From Nostocales cyanobacterium (GTDB lineage: Bacteria; Cyanobacteriota; Cyanobacteriia; Cyanobacteriales; Nostocaceae), in the NCBI GenBank assembly GCA_004292695.1, contig RDXV01000032.1, positions 1 through 35,970 of the forward strand: a stretch of 35,970 nucleotides of DNA, given 5' to 3'. Below are positions 16,813 through 24,234 of this stretch, piece by piece (the stretch's first letter is position 1; the number at the start of each line of letters is the position of its first letter). The position numbers were made by a program, and so were the translations under genes. The notes under the pieces are model-generated. The model did no database searches, was not told the DNA's origin, and worked only from the letters and a program-made list of their open reading frames with translations.

Positions 16813-17757
16813 ATGAATTCTCCTAGCTGTTCACTGTGGATCTTGGCAGCGCGAACCGATTTGCCATTTATGATGCACACAATACCTCATCTGGTGAAGA
16901 TGAGCAAATTTAACTTTAGTGAGCGAGTATTAGCCATAGATACAGCGCCCTTATCTGGGGATAAACTGCTTAGGCCAGGAATTGGAACATTAGAAGAACT
17001 ACGTGCTTGTTGTGAAAAATTAGTAAATGATGGGGTTATAGATAAGGTAGTTGATATTAATTATTCCCCAGAATATCACGATCAAGTATATACAAAACAT
17101 TTTGGTAGTCCTATTCGCAAAACCCATAATTACAAAGGTTATCCAATTTTAGGAACTATTTTTCACATTGAATCTGCAAAAAGTGATTATATGCTCCATT
17201 ATGATAGTGATATGTTGCTTCACCAGCAATCAAATCATAGTTGGATAGACGAAGGGATCAAATTATTAAAAAATCATCCCGAAGTAATGGCAGTCAGACC
17301 ATTAACTGGACCACCAACAGAAGATGGTAGCATATATCAAAAATTTCCTTATGAACATGATCCAGATGGATTTTTTAAGTTTAAGTTTTTTGGTAGTCGT
17401 GTTTATTTAATTGATCGCCAACGTTTTGATCAATTACTACCTTTGAATGTTTTATGGCGTAGTTACAAAAATACCATTCTTAATAACTTACCCACCAAAA
17501 TTAAAACCATTTTAAATAATGCTACTGGCAAGGGTAAATTAGATTCATGGGAAATTATGGTATCTGACAAGTTAGAACAAACATCTTATGTGAGAGCAGT
17601 TCTAGACTCACCATTAGGATGGACATTGCACCCTACAGATCGTAGTCCTGAATTTCTGCAAAACTTACCAGAAATTATAGCCAAAATTGAATCTGGTTGG
17701 TATCCTTCAGAGCAAGCCGGTCACTATGACTTAATGCTTAAACACTGGCTGGAATAA
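16813..17757 (+). CDS. Glycosyltransferase-like protein (GT-A type)
   Basis: A 314-residue soluble protein with features of a GT-A glycosyltransferase: an N-terminal alpha/beta region starting LWILAARTDLPFM, and a DxD-type motif in MLHYDSDMLLH (Asp131-Ser-Asp133) that would bind a metal and nucleotide sugar. The motif-based call is moderate because no exact family was recognised. An AGAGGT ribosome binding site precedes the ATG. The downstream gene encodes a nucleotide-sugar epimerase/dehydratase on the same strand 120 bases away, which supports a role in cell-surface polysaccharide or glycolipid synthesis. Confidence 0.72.
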   Translation: MNSPSCSLWILAARTDLPFMMHTIPHLVKMSKFNFSERVLAIDTAPLSGDKLLRPGIGTLEELRACCEKLVNDGVIDKVVDINYSPEYHDQVYTKHFGSPIRKTHNYKGYPILGTIFHIESAKSDYMLHYDSDMLLHQQSNHSWIDEGIKLLKNHPEVMAVRPLTGPPTEDGSIYQKFPYEHDPDGFFKFKFFGSRVYLIDRQRFDQLLPLNVLWRSYKNTILNNLPTKIKTILNNATGKGKLDSWEIMVSDKLEQTSYVRAVLDSPLGWTLHPTDRSPEFLQNLPEIIAKIESGWYPSEQAGHYDLMLKHWLE

Positions 17758-17878
17758 ACCCTATTTGATTAAAAAAGTGAGAATTTGAGTATTAAACATA
17801 ACTCTTGGTTAGAATAGTATTGCGGAAGAAATACCGAGAAATAGCAAATAATTATCAAACCATCAAAAAATCAAAAAC

Positions 17879-18826
17879 ATGACTAAAATTATCGTCACTG
17901 GAGCGGCTGGTTTTATAGGTTCTAACCTAGTAAATGCGTTGTTAGAAAGAGGTGAAGAAGTAATTGCTATTGATGAATTTAATGATTACTATGATCCTGA
18001 ATTAAAACAGAAAAATGCTGACACTTTTGCTAATTCACCAAACTTAACTTTAATTGAAGATAACATTCAAAGTTTAGATTTACCACAACTTTTTCAAGAT
18101 GTAGAAATAATTTATCATCAAGCTGCCCAAGCTGGAGTTAGAAATTCTTGGGGTGATGGTTTTCGAGCTTATACAGAAAGAAATATCAACACTACACAAG
18201 TTTTGTTAGAAGCTGCTAAGGATGCTCCTAAATTGAAAAGGTTAGTCTTTGCATCTACTTCTAGTGTTTACGGTGATGCGGAAACTTTACCTACCCATGA
18301 GGAAATTGCCCCTCAACCAGTGTCACCCTATGGTATTACTAAGTTGGCTGCGGAAAGGTTGTGTGGACTGTATTATAAAAACTTTGGTGTACCTTTTGTT
18401 TCCTTGAGGTATTTTACTGTTTACGGACCAAGACAAAGACCGGATATGGCATTTCATAAGTTTTTTAAAGCTGTTTTACAAGATGAAGCCATTCCTGTTT
18501 ATGGTGATGGTCAGCAAACTAGAGATTTTACATTTATCAATGATATTATTGCTGCTAATTTAGCTGCTGCTACAGTACCGGAAGCGGTAGGGGAAATTTT
18601 CAATATTGGTGGTGGTAGTAGGGTGGTTTTGACTGAAGTTTTGGACACTATGGAAGCAATTGTTGGTAAGTCAATTCAACGTAACCACATTGGTAAAGCT
18701 ATGGGTGATGCACGTCATACCGCTGCGGATATTTCTAAGGCGAAAAAAATTCTTGGTTATCAACCACAGGTTTCTTTAAAAGAGGGTTTGCAGCGAGAAT
18801 GGGAGTGGGTTAAGTCTTTATATTAA
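17879..18826 (+). CDS. NAD-dependent nucleotide-sugar epimerase/dehydratase (extended SDR)
   Basis: A 315-residue extended short-chain dehydrogenase. The NAD-binding GAAGFIGS is at residues 8-15, the catalytic Ser/Thr cluster STSSVYG near 126-132 and YxxxK at Tyr151-Lys155 (YGITK). LRYFTVYGPRQRPDMAF and YGDGQQTRDFTFINDI are typical of UDP-glucuronate/UDP-glucose 4-epimerase-like enzymes. The product sugar cannot be told from sequence alone. It follows the glycosyltransferase-like gene and likely supplies its sugar donor. A GC-rich hairpin lies after the stop. Confidence 0.93.
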   Translation: MTKIIVTGAAGFIGSNLVNALLERGEEVIAIDEFNDYYDPELKQKNADTFANSPNLTLIEDNIQSLDLPQLFQDVEIIYHQAAQAGVRNSWGDGFRAYTERNINTTQVLLEAAKDAPKLKRLVFASTSSVYGDAETLPTHEEIAPQPVSPYGITKLAAERLCGLYYKNFGVPFVSLRYFTVYGPRQRPDMAFHKFFKAVLQDEAIPVYGDGQQTRDFTFINDIIAANLAAATVPEAVGEIFNIGGGSRVVLTEVLDTMEAIVGKSIQRNHIGKAMGDARHTAADISKAKKILGYQPQVSLKEGLQREWEWVKSLY

Positions 18827-18856
18827 TTGGGGTTAAATAGGTTTTGATCCCCCCAA

Positions 18857-18875
18857 CCCCCCTTAAAAAGGGGGG
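18857..18875 (+). terminator. CCCCCCTT-AAA-AAGGGGGG hairpin after the epimerase gene
   Basis: An 8-bp perfect stem with a 3-base loop, 31 bases after the epimerase stop. A run of nine T residues follows within about ten bases (18885-18894). It could act as a terminator. The same hairpin design also occurs as a dispersed repeat in many cyanobacterial genomes, so both readings are possible. Confidence 0.6.
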
Positions 18876-18923
18876 CTAATATGTCTTTTTTTTTCCCTAG
18901 TTCCCAGTTTCCAACATCCTTAG

Positions 18924-18970
18924 TTCCCAGTCTCCAGACTGGGAATTTTTAATATGAGGCTCTGCCTCAT
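18924..18970 (+). repeat. Two-hairpin REP-like element, copy B (left flank of RAYT)
   Basis: Hairpin 1 pairs TTCCCAGTCT (18924-18933) with AGACTGGGAA (18936-18945). Hairpin 2 is ATGAGGC-TCT-GCCTCAT (18954-18970), a perfect 7-bp stem. It stands 127 bases before the transposase start and in opposite orientation to copy C on the other side. Confidence 0.85.
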
Positions 18971-19097
18971 AAATTGATATATTAAAGGCGATAAAATATG
19001 TATCTGATATTTTGGCATAATCCATAATTCTACGATGTATAATTTCTGCCTCTCAGCGTAAAATCAAATCACTACATCTACTAAGCAAAATCAAACA

Positions 19098-19631
19098 ATG
19101 GGACGCAGCCGCTATCACGTATTAGGCACTCAACCACATTTTATAACCAGCACAATAGTTAATTGGATGCCATTATTTGGACAAACTGAACTCGTGCAAA
19201 TTATCATAGATTCACTCAAATTCATGCAGCAAAAACAGAGGTTGACTTTGTATGGTTATGTGATTATGGAAAATCATTTACATTTGATTGCTGCATCTGC
19301 AAACTTATCTAAAGAAATAGGAAATTTTAAATCATTTACTGCCCGTTCTATTATTGATTTACTGCATAAAAAGAAAGCTGAATATATACTTGGTCAGTTG
19401 GAATTTTATAAGTTAAGACATAAGATTAAACAAGATTATCAATTGTGGCAGGAAGGTTTTCATCCCCAGGCAATTTTAAATGAGGAAATTTTTAGACAGA
19501 AGTTAGAGTATATGCACAATAATCCTGTCAGACGTGGTTATGTTGATGAACCGGCTCATTGGCGTTATTCTAGCTATCGTAATTATATGGGTTTACCGAG
19601 TTTGTTGGATGTGGAGTTGATTGATTTTTGA
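19098..19631 (+). CDS. REP-associated tyrosine transposase (RAYT), Y1_Tnp/IS200-like
   Basis: A 177-residue HUH-type single-strand nuclease of the IS200/COG1943 superfamily. The HUH motif is His60-Leu-His62 in VIMENHLHLI. The nucleophilic tyrosine is probably Tyr138 in LEYMHNNPVRRGYV, by alignment from memory with E. coli TnpA-REP. The family signature NNPV...HWRYSSYRNY near the C terminus is complete. RAYTs are usually domesticated single-copy genes that cut and move REP hairpins. That fits the placement here: inverted copies of the same two-hairpin element bracket the gene at 18924-18970 and 19637-19687. The reading frame looks intact. Confidence 0.9.
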   Translation: MGRSRYHVLGTQPHFITSTIVNWMPLFGQTELVQIIIDSLKFMQQKQRLTLYGYVIMENHLHLIAASANLSKEIGNFKSFTARSIIDLLHKKKAEYILGQLEFYKLRHKIKQDYQLWQEGFHPQAILNEEIFRQKLEYMHNNPVRRGYVDEPAHWRYSSYRNYMGLPSLLDVELIDF

Positions 19632-19636
19632 ATGGT

Positions 19637-19687
19637 TGAGTCGGAGACTCATGATCGCATTCCCAGTCGGAGACTGGGAACGAGGAA
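19637..19687 (-). repeat. Two-hairpin REP-like element, copy C (right flank of RAYT, inverted)
   Basis: Hairpin 2 comes first (TGAGTC-GGA-GACTCA, 19637-19651), then hairpin 1 (TTCCCAGTC-GGA-GACTGGGAA, 19660-19680), then CGAGGAACGAGG. Its reverse complement lines up with copies A, B and D, so it is inverted relative to copy B. It lies just after the transposase stop. Confidence 0.87.
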
Positions 19688-19724
19688 CGAGGAAATACAT
19701 ATATTACATTAAGGATTTAAAGCG

Positions 19725-21122
19725 ATGGACATTCTTACCTATATTCAAAACAGACACTTTACGTACAAGGTAGATGAAGGAACAATTTTTGTTAGTGGGT
19801 TGTGTTTTGAAGAACTAGACGATATTTGTAGCACTAAAGAATTCTATGGAATTGATTTCTATGAACCATACGATTTAAGAGAACCAGGACAACCATTCGA
19901 CTCAGGAGTACAAATTCTCTTGACGGCTGATCACCCAATGTACAATTATAAATCAATAGATCAGCAAATAGATCCAGCTACAGAAAAACAACCAAATGAA
20001 TATGATGCTGTGCTTAGTGAGCAAACTTCACCATTAGCGAGTGCAGCAGTTTTAGGGGGGATTGAAGGCATAAAATTAAGATTAGAAAATCCAGATGTAA
20101 CCATGAAAATTGCTGCACTTTATGAATGCAGTCAATATGGAGAAGAAGGTTTCGACTTATTAATTCAATATTTAAATAATGAATATTGGCAGGTTCAAAA
20201 AGCAGCTTATTTAATATTGAACTCTAGTTTAGATTATTTAATATTTAACTCTAGTTCAAAGCAAAAAATCAAGGAAATATTACAACAAACTAATCAACAG
20301 GGTTTTAAAATAGAACAAATTAAAGAAGTAACAGTTAACGAATATGGAAGAACTATCTACACTGGTTCGCAGATAGTTAAATATTTTATTGAAGATTTAG
20401 GTAAAGGTGTAACTTTAGAAATGGCTGTAATTCCTGGTGGTACTTTTATGATGGGTTCACCAGAATATGAGCAAGGTAGATCATCAAATGAAAATCCTCA
20501 ACATTTAGTAACAGTTCCTGATTTTTTGATTGGGAAATATCCCATAACACAAGCACAATATAAGGCTATTATAGGCAGAAGAGTTTCTAAATTTAAAGGC
20601 AATGATCGCCCTGTTGATAATGTTAGTTGGTGTGATGCGCTGGAATTTTGTCAAGTTTTAAGCCAAATAACAGGTAAAAATTACAAATTACCCAGTGAGG
20701 CACAATGGGAGTATGCTTGTAGGGCAGGAACAGGTACACCGTTTTATTTTGGTAAAACTATTACCACCAATTTAGTAAATTTTTATGGTGAGGCTGATTA
20801 TCCCTACGCTTTTGCTTCAAAAGGAGAATACAGGAAACAAACTACAGATGTTGGCAGTTTTCCACCCAACGCTTTTGGATTATATGATATGCACGGGAAT
20901 GTATGGGAATGGTGTGAAGATGTTTGGCGCAGAAATTACGATAATGCACCTACAGATGGTAGTGCTTTTCTCAGTCGTACTAGGGGCGATATGAAAGTAA
21001 TTCGGGGTGGTAGTTGGCGAATTATACCACATTATTGTCGTTCTGCAAAACGTAGTAGATGCGGAAAAGAATTTAAGGACAACGAACTAGGTTTCCGTGT
21101 AGTTTTATCGGAAATGCCTTAA
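19725..21122 (+). CDS. HEAT-repeat / FGE-sulfatase (SUMF1-like) domain protein
   Basis: A 465-residue protein. Residues 1-100 are unrecognised. About 100-180 resembles HEAT/PBS-lyase-type helical repeats (AVLGGIEGIKLRLENPDV, QVQKAAYLIL). About 233-462 is a formylglycine-generating-enzyme-like domain with MAVIPGGTFMMGS, NVSWCDALEFC, KLPSEAQWEYACRAGT, FGLYDMHGNVWEWCEDVW and VIRGGSWR. Only one of the two cysteines of true FGE is seen in the final motif (HYCRSAKRS), so oxidase activity is doubtful and a ligand-binding C-type-lectin-like role is more likely. It starts 94 bases after the transposase stop. The C-terminal RGGSW...GFRVV segment is the kind diversified by retroelements in other cyanobacteria, but no reverse transcriptase is seen here. 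Confidence 0.85.
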   Translation: MDILTYIQNRHFTYKVDEGTIFVSGLCFEELDDICSTKEFYGIDFYEPYDLREPGQPFDSGVQILLTADHPMYNYKSIDQQIDPATEKQPNEYDAVLSEQTSPLASAAVLGGIEGIKLRLENPDVTMKIAALYECSQYGEEGFDLLIQYLNNEYWQVQKAAYLILNSSLDYLIFNSSSKQKIKEILQQTNQQGFKIEQIKEVTVNEYGRTIYTGSQIVKYFIEDLGKGVTLEMAVIPGGTFMMGSPEYEQGRSSNENPQHLVTVPDFLIGKYPITQAQYKAIIGRRVSKFKGNDRPVDNVSWCDALEFCQVLSQITGKNYKLPSEAQWEYACRAGTGTPFYFGKTITTNLVNFYGEADYPYAFASKGEYRKQTTDVGSFPPNAFGLYDMHGNVWEWCEDVWRRNYDNAPTDGSAFLSRTRGDMKVIRGGSWRIIPHYCRSAKRSRCGKEFKDNELGFRVVLSEMP

Positions 21123-21131
21123 TCATTTTAA

Positions 21132-21611
21132 TTATTCTGCATCAGCATTTTCTGCTGAAGAAATATTCACATCTTCATCAGGTGAAGCAATAAGTTCTGA
21201 TGTTTTCTTAGCTTTCTTGATCTTATCAAGGGTAGTATAACGATGACCCTGCACAAAAGCGCAAGGCTTACCATTTTTGTCCAGTGTATCATTGACTATT
21301 GGATCAACTTCCAGAAAGGGCTTAATATATATTACTTGGCGCGGTTCTTGTGGAATGTCGAGTTGATCAAGAGTTCGTAAAATTGGCGTATTTTCTAACG
21401 TACAATTATTATAAGGAGCATCCACAATTTCGTAGATATGCTCGATTCTGCCATCACTGTAGAACGCGATATAGCCGGAGGATTTAAAATGACGGTTATT
21501 TTGGCAGATGTACATACGATGTTTCAATGCTATTGATTCTGCCCAACTTGCAGCAACAATCAGAACTTGATCATTATTTAAGTCCCAGTTTTTATTTTTT
21601 ACTAATTGCAT
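21132..21611 (-). CDS. Hypothetical protein (159 aa)
   Basis: A 159-residue soluble protein with an alpha/beta N-terminal region (QVLIVAASWAESIALKHRM, YIAFYSDGRIEHIYEI) and an acidic, Ser/Ala-rich tail that may be disordered. No family is recognised. It converges on the HEAT/FGE gene with nine bases between the stops, so it is transcribed independently. The YIAFYSDGRIEH strand-turn-strand recalls nuclease-like folds but is too weak to call. Confidence 0.7.
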   Translation of the reverse strand: MQLVKNKNWDLNNDQVLIVAASWAESIALKHRMYICQNNRHFKSSGYIAFYSDGRIEHIYEIVDAPYNNCTLENTPILRTLDQLDIPQEPRQVIYIKPFLEVDPIVNDTLDKNGKPCAFVQGHRYTTLDKIKKAKKTSELIASPDEDVNISSAENADAE

Positions 21612-21670
21612 AAATTTTTTGATTCTAGTTAGTAATAGTATTTATGATACCATTATTATTCTCGTTATCC

Positions 21671-21719
21671 TCGTTCCCAGTCTGAGACTGGGAATGCAAT
21701 TTTAGAGTCTCTGACTCTA
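21671..21719 (+). repeat. Two-hairpin REP-like element, copy D
   Basis: Hairpin 1 is TTCCCAGTC-TGA-GACTGGGAA (21674-21694). Hairpin 2 is TAGAGTC-TCT-GACTCTA (21703-21719), a perfect 7-bp stem. The element begins TCGTTCCC as copy A does. The rest of this 289-base gap holds only the possible repeat noted next and the leader of the Uma2 gene. Confidence 0.87.
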
Positions 21720-21765
21720 CTGTAAATGTTTTTTATCTAAAAACTTAGATCAATCTTCAAGAATT

Positions 21766-21808
21766 ATCCTGTTCATCCTCAAATCCTGGACATCCTGATT
21801 CAGACAAA
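21766..21808. repeat. Possible dispersed repeat (TCCTGGACATCCTGATTCAG)
   Basis: The stretch around TCCTGTTCATCC...CCTGGACATCCTGATTC has internally repeated CATCCT/ATCCTG words and resembles intergenic repeats of filamentous cyanobacteria recalled from general knowledge. There is no second copy in the window, so this is tentative. Confidence 0.3.
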
Positions 21809-21900
21809 AGACAATTTATAAAAATATCCAGTAATCTTCAAATACCATATCATCTTGCTACATAATAGAAATAAAAGTTGTATCTTTAGGACTAACAATA

Positions 21901-22752
21901 ATGTATCAAACAGATCCACCACTTTCCCCTAAAGAAACATTACCAACAATGTATGATCTTCCCAGCGAGGACCCGGAGGAGAAAGGTTTGCCAGATCAAT
22001 TTCATTTATTACAACCACAATTATTAGCAGACACATTTCGTCCACCTAACTATCCTAGCGACCAAATATTTACAGCTAGTGATATGAATTTATATTATGA
22101 TGGTCGTCATCCATTGTGGCATAAACGCCCAGATTGGTTTGCGGTTGTTGGTGTTTCTTCTCTCTATGAAAAAAGAGATTTAAGATTAAGTTATGTAGTT
22201 TGGCAAGAATTTGTAAATCCTTATATTGTGGTTGAATTACTATCACCAGGAACAGAAAAAGAAGATTTAGGTCAAACTTTGCGAGACGTGGAAAAACCCC
22301 CAACTAAATGGGAAGTTTATGAGCAAGTTTTAAGAGTTCCCTATTACGCAATTTTTGATAGGTATAAATCTGAATTTAAAATGTTTGAGTTAAAGGGCGC
22401 TCATTATGTTGAAGTAAATTTATCAGATTTACGTTTTTGGATTCCTGAATTAGAATTAGGTTTGGGTGTTTGGCAAGGCAGTTATAAAAATGTGAATATG
22501 CCTTGGTTACGTTGGTATGATAAAGATGGTAATTGGGTGTTAACTCCTGTGGAAGAAGAACGCCAAAAAGTTGAACAGGAACGACAAAAAGTTGAACAAG
22601 AACGCCAAAAAGCTGAACAGGAACGCCAAAAAGCTGAACAAGAACGACAAAAAGCTGAACAGGAACGACAAAAAGCTGAACAGGAACGACAAAAAACAGA
22701 AAAATTAATTGCCCAATTGCGAGCGCTTGGTGTTGAACCTGAATTAGATTAA
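21901..22752 (+). CDS. Uma2-family (DUF820) PD-(D/E)XK endonuclease-like protein with coiled-coil tail
   Basis: A 283-residue protein. Residues about 45-190 form the Uma2 domain typical of expanded cyanobacterial families: RPDWFAVVGV, NPYIVVELLSPGTEKED and a Lys-Trp-Glu-Val-Tyr-Glu segment supply the expected Asp, Glu and Lys of the PD-(D/E)XK core, followed by VPYYAIFDRY. Residues about 216-270 are seven-residue repeats RQKxEQE, encoded by 21-bp tandem repeats, which should make a long charged coiled coil. A clear intrinsic terminator follows the stop. The biological role of Uma2 proteins is poorly known; nuclease activity is inferred from the fold family. Confidence 0.9.
   Translation: MYQTDPPLSPKETLPTMYDLPSEDPEEKGLPDQFHLLQPQLLADTFRPPNYPSDQIFTASDMNLYYDGRHPLWHKRPDWFAVVGVSSLYEKRDLRLSYVVWQEFVNPYIVVELLSPGTEKEDLGQTLRDVEKPPTKWEVYEQVLRVPYYAIFDRYKSEFKMFELKGAHYVEVNLSDLRFWIPELELGLGVWQGSYKNVNMPWLRWYDKDGNWVLTPVEEERQKVEQERQKVEQERQKAEQERQKAEQERQKAEQERQKAEQERQKTEKLIAQLRALGVEPELD
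22558..22704 (+). repeat. 21-bp tandem repeat coding for a coiled coil (6 units plus a degenerate seventh)
   Basis: Units of 21 bases of the form GAACGMCAAAAAGYTGAACAR start at 22558, 22579, 22600, 22621, 22642 and 22663. A seventh at 22684 is diverged. Each codes one heptad of the Uma2 protein's tail. Differences are mostly C/A or T/C and partly silent, suggesting recent expansion and turnover. Confidence 0.93.
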
Positions 22753-22777
22753 ATCAAAAAATTTATGATGTTTGTTT

Positions 22778-22804
22778 ACCACATTTTATAAATGTGGTTT
22801 TTTT
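22778..22804 (+). terminator. Intrinsic terminator after the Uma2 gene
   Basis: ACCACATTT-TAT-AAATGTGGT forms a perfect 9-bp stem with a 3-base loop, followed at once by six T residues. It lies 26 bases after the stop codon. Confidence 0.9.
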
Positions 22805-22844
22805 ATGTTTTTAGTTAGTATTTAATAGCCAGATTTATGAACAA

Positions 22845-24029
22845 CTAAATTTTCAAAAACCAACGCTGACGATACATAAAATAAAGCACTATCCACCATA
22901 ATAAAAGATTAGCTATAGCAAACAATAAAGAACCATTCAAATTTCCCGCCCACGCACTAAACAAATTATTATAAATCCAGGTTTTTGTAGAGATAGCATC
23001 TTTACCACTATCCACAGAAGTTTTAACTAAAATTCTCCCCACAACCCCAGAACCAACAAAGAGAAAAATGGCATTTAAACCCATCACTTCCCAAGGAAAA
23101 CCCCATTTTTTTAAACCCCGCACTTCTACCATTTCATAACACAAAGCTAAGACTAATAAAGCCCAACCAGCAGTATAAACTACATAAGAACTTGTCCACA
23201 AAGATTTATTAATAGGAAATACAAAACCCCAAAATATACCAATAATTAAACACCCCAAACCCCAAATTACTAAATTAATACTTGTCCTACTTTTCACCTG
23301 CTGTTTTTGCAACCATAAACCAGTAAAATAACCAATTAAAACTGTTACCACTGCGGGAATAGTGCTAAATAAACCTTCAGGCTCAAATGGTCCACCTTGA
23401 TAAAGATGTTGACTTCCTAAAATCATCCGATCAATATAACCAGCTAAATTTCCTTCAGCAGATAAATTACCCGCACCAAAACCAGGAACAGGTATTAATT
23501 GCATTGCAACCCAATAACCTAAAAGTGATATTCCTGAAAATATCCATAAACCACGTTGGGAAATTTGTAAAACCAAAAAAGCAGCTATTACATAAGCTAA
23601 ACTGATCCGCTGCAACACTCCCATAATTCTAATTTTACTTAAATCAATGGCTATTTCTTTTAAAGTAAAATCGAGAAAAATAGTAAATAAAGTTAGAAAT
23701 AAACCTAATGCAAATAACACCAAACCTCGGCGAATTATTCGTAAATAAACTTGATAAGTGGGACGTTTTTCTAGTGTGTTTCCTGGTGTATATTTAGCCA
23801 AAGAAAAAGGCATTGCTACACCAACAATAAATAAAAAGAACGGGAAAATTAAATCTGTTGGTGTGCAACCATGCCATTTTGCGTGTTCCAATGGTGGATA
23901 AATGTAACTCCAACTACCGGGGTTATTAGCTAATATCATAGAGGCGATCGCAATTCCCCGAAATACATCCAGGGAAACAAGACGGGGAAACGAATTTTTA
24001 ATTAATGGATCTTTCATTACTGTTGACAC
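22845..24029 (-). CDS. COG4299 membrane protein (DUF5009 / heparan-alpha-glucosaminide N-acetyltransferase-like)
   Basis: A 394-residue polytopic membrane protein with about ten hydrophobic segments. The family hallmark is the N-terminal SLDVFRGIAIASMIL followed by an aromatic loop and WHGCTPTDLIFPFFLFIVGVAMPFSL. Relatives include human HGSNAT and bacterial NagX-like proteins thought to transfer acyl groups to sugars across the membrane. The acyl acceptor here is unknown. ATGs at 24029 and 24017 are both plausible starts. The upstream gap to tex carries several dispersed repeats. Confidence 0.87.
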   Translation of the reverse strand: MSTVMKDPLIKNSFPRLVSLDVFRGIAIASMILANNPGSWSYIYPPLEHAKWHGCTPTDLIFPFFLFIVGVAMPFSLAKYTPGNTLEKRPTYQVYLRIIRRGLVLFALGLFLTLFTIFLDFTLKEIAIDLSKIRIMGVLQRISLAYVIAAFLVLQISQRGLWIFSGISLLGYWVAMQLIPVPGFGAGNLSAEGNLAGYIDRMILGSQHLYQGGPFEPEGLFSTIPAVVTVLIGYFTGLWLQKQQVKSRTSINLVIWGLGCLIIGIFWGFVFPINKSLWTSSYVVYTAGWALLVLALCYEMVEVRGLKKWGFPWEVMGLNAIFLFVGSGVVGRILVKTSVDSGKDAISTKTWIYNNLFSAWAGNLNGSLLFAIANLLLWWIVLYFMYRQRWFLKI

Positions 24030-24089
24030 AAAAAATTTCCTATGAGTTTAAAAACATAATAAACGAATGAGCATTTAATTAATAAAATA

Positions 24090-24107
24090 TCAGGGTTAAA
24101 ACCCTGA
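24090..24107. repeat. Palindrome TCAGGGTT-AA-AACCCTGA
   Basis: A perfect 8-bp-arm palindrome in the gap between the membrane acyltransferase-like gene and tex, next to two other repeats. No T-run follows. It is likely a dispersed palindrome. Confidence 0.55.
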
Positions 24108-24140
24108 CTACGAGCTAACGTGAAAATATCTATTAAAAAT

Positions 24141-24176
24141 CTCTTTCTCTGTGTTCTCTGCGTCTCTGCGGTTCGT
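24141..24176 (+). repeat. Dispersed repeat, copy 2
   Basis: Matches the repeat at 3869-3902 in the same orientation (core TCTCTGCGGTTCGTT against CCTCTGTGGTTCGTT). Confidence 0.55.
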
Positions 24177-24183
24177 TATTTTC

Positions 24184-24230
24184 TGAGTCAGAGACTCAAG
24201 ATAAAATTCCCAGTCTGAGACTGGGAACGA
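24184..24230 (-). repeat. Two-hairpin REP-like element, copy E (inverted)
   Basis: Hairpin 2 is TGAGTC-AGA-GACTCA (24184-24198). Hairpin 1 is TTCCCAGTC-TGA-GACTGGGAA (24207-24227), followed by CGAGG. Orientation is as for copy C. It ends five bases from the tex stop codon. Confidence 0.87.
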
Positions 24231-24234
24231 GGGG

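Noticed and set aside
22558-22704. Possible CRISPR-like array
   Set aside because: The 21-bp units are in frame within a coding region and contiguous, with no spacers.
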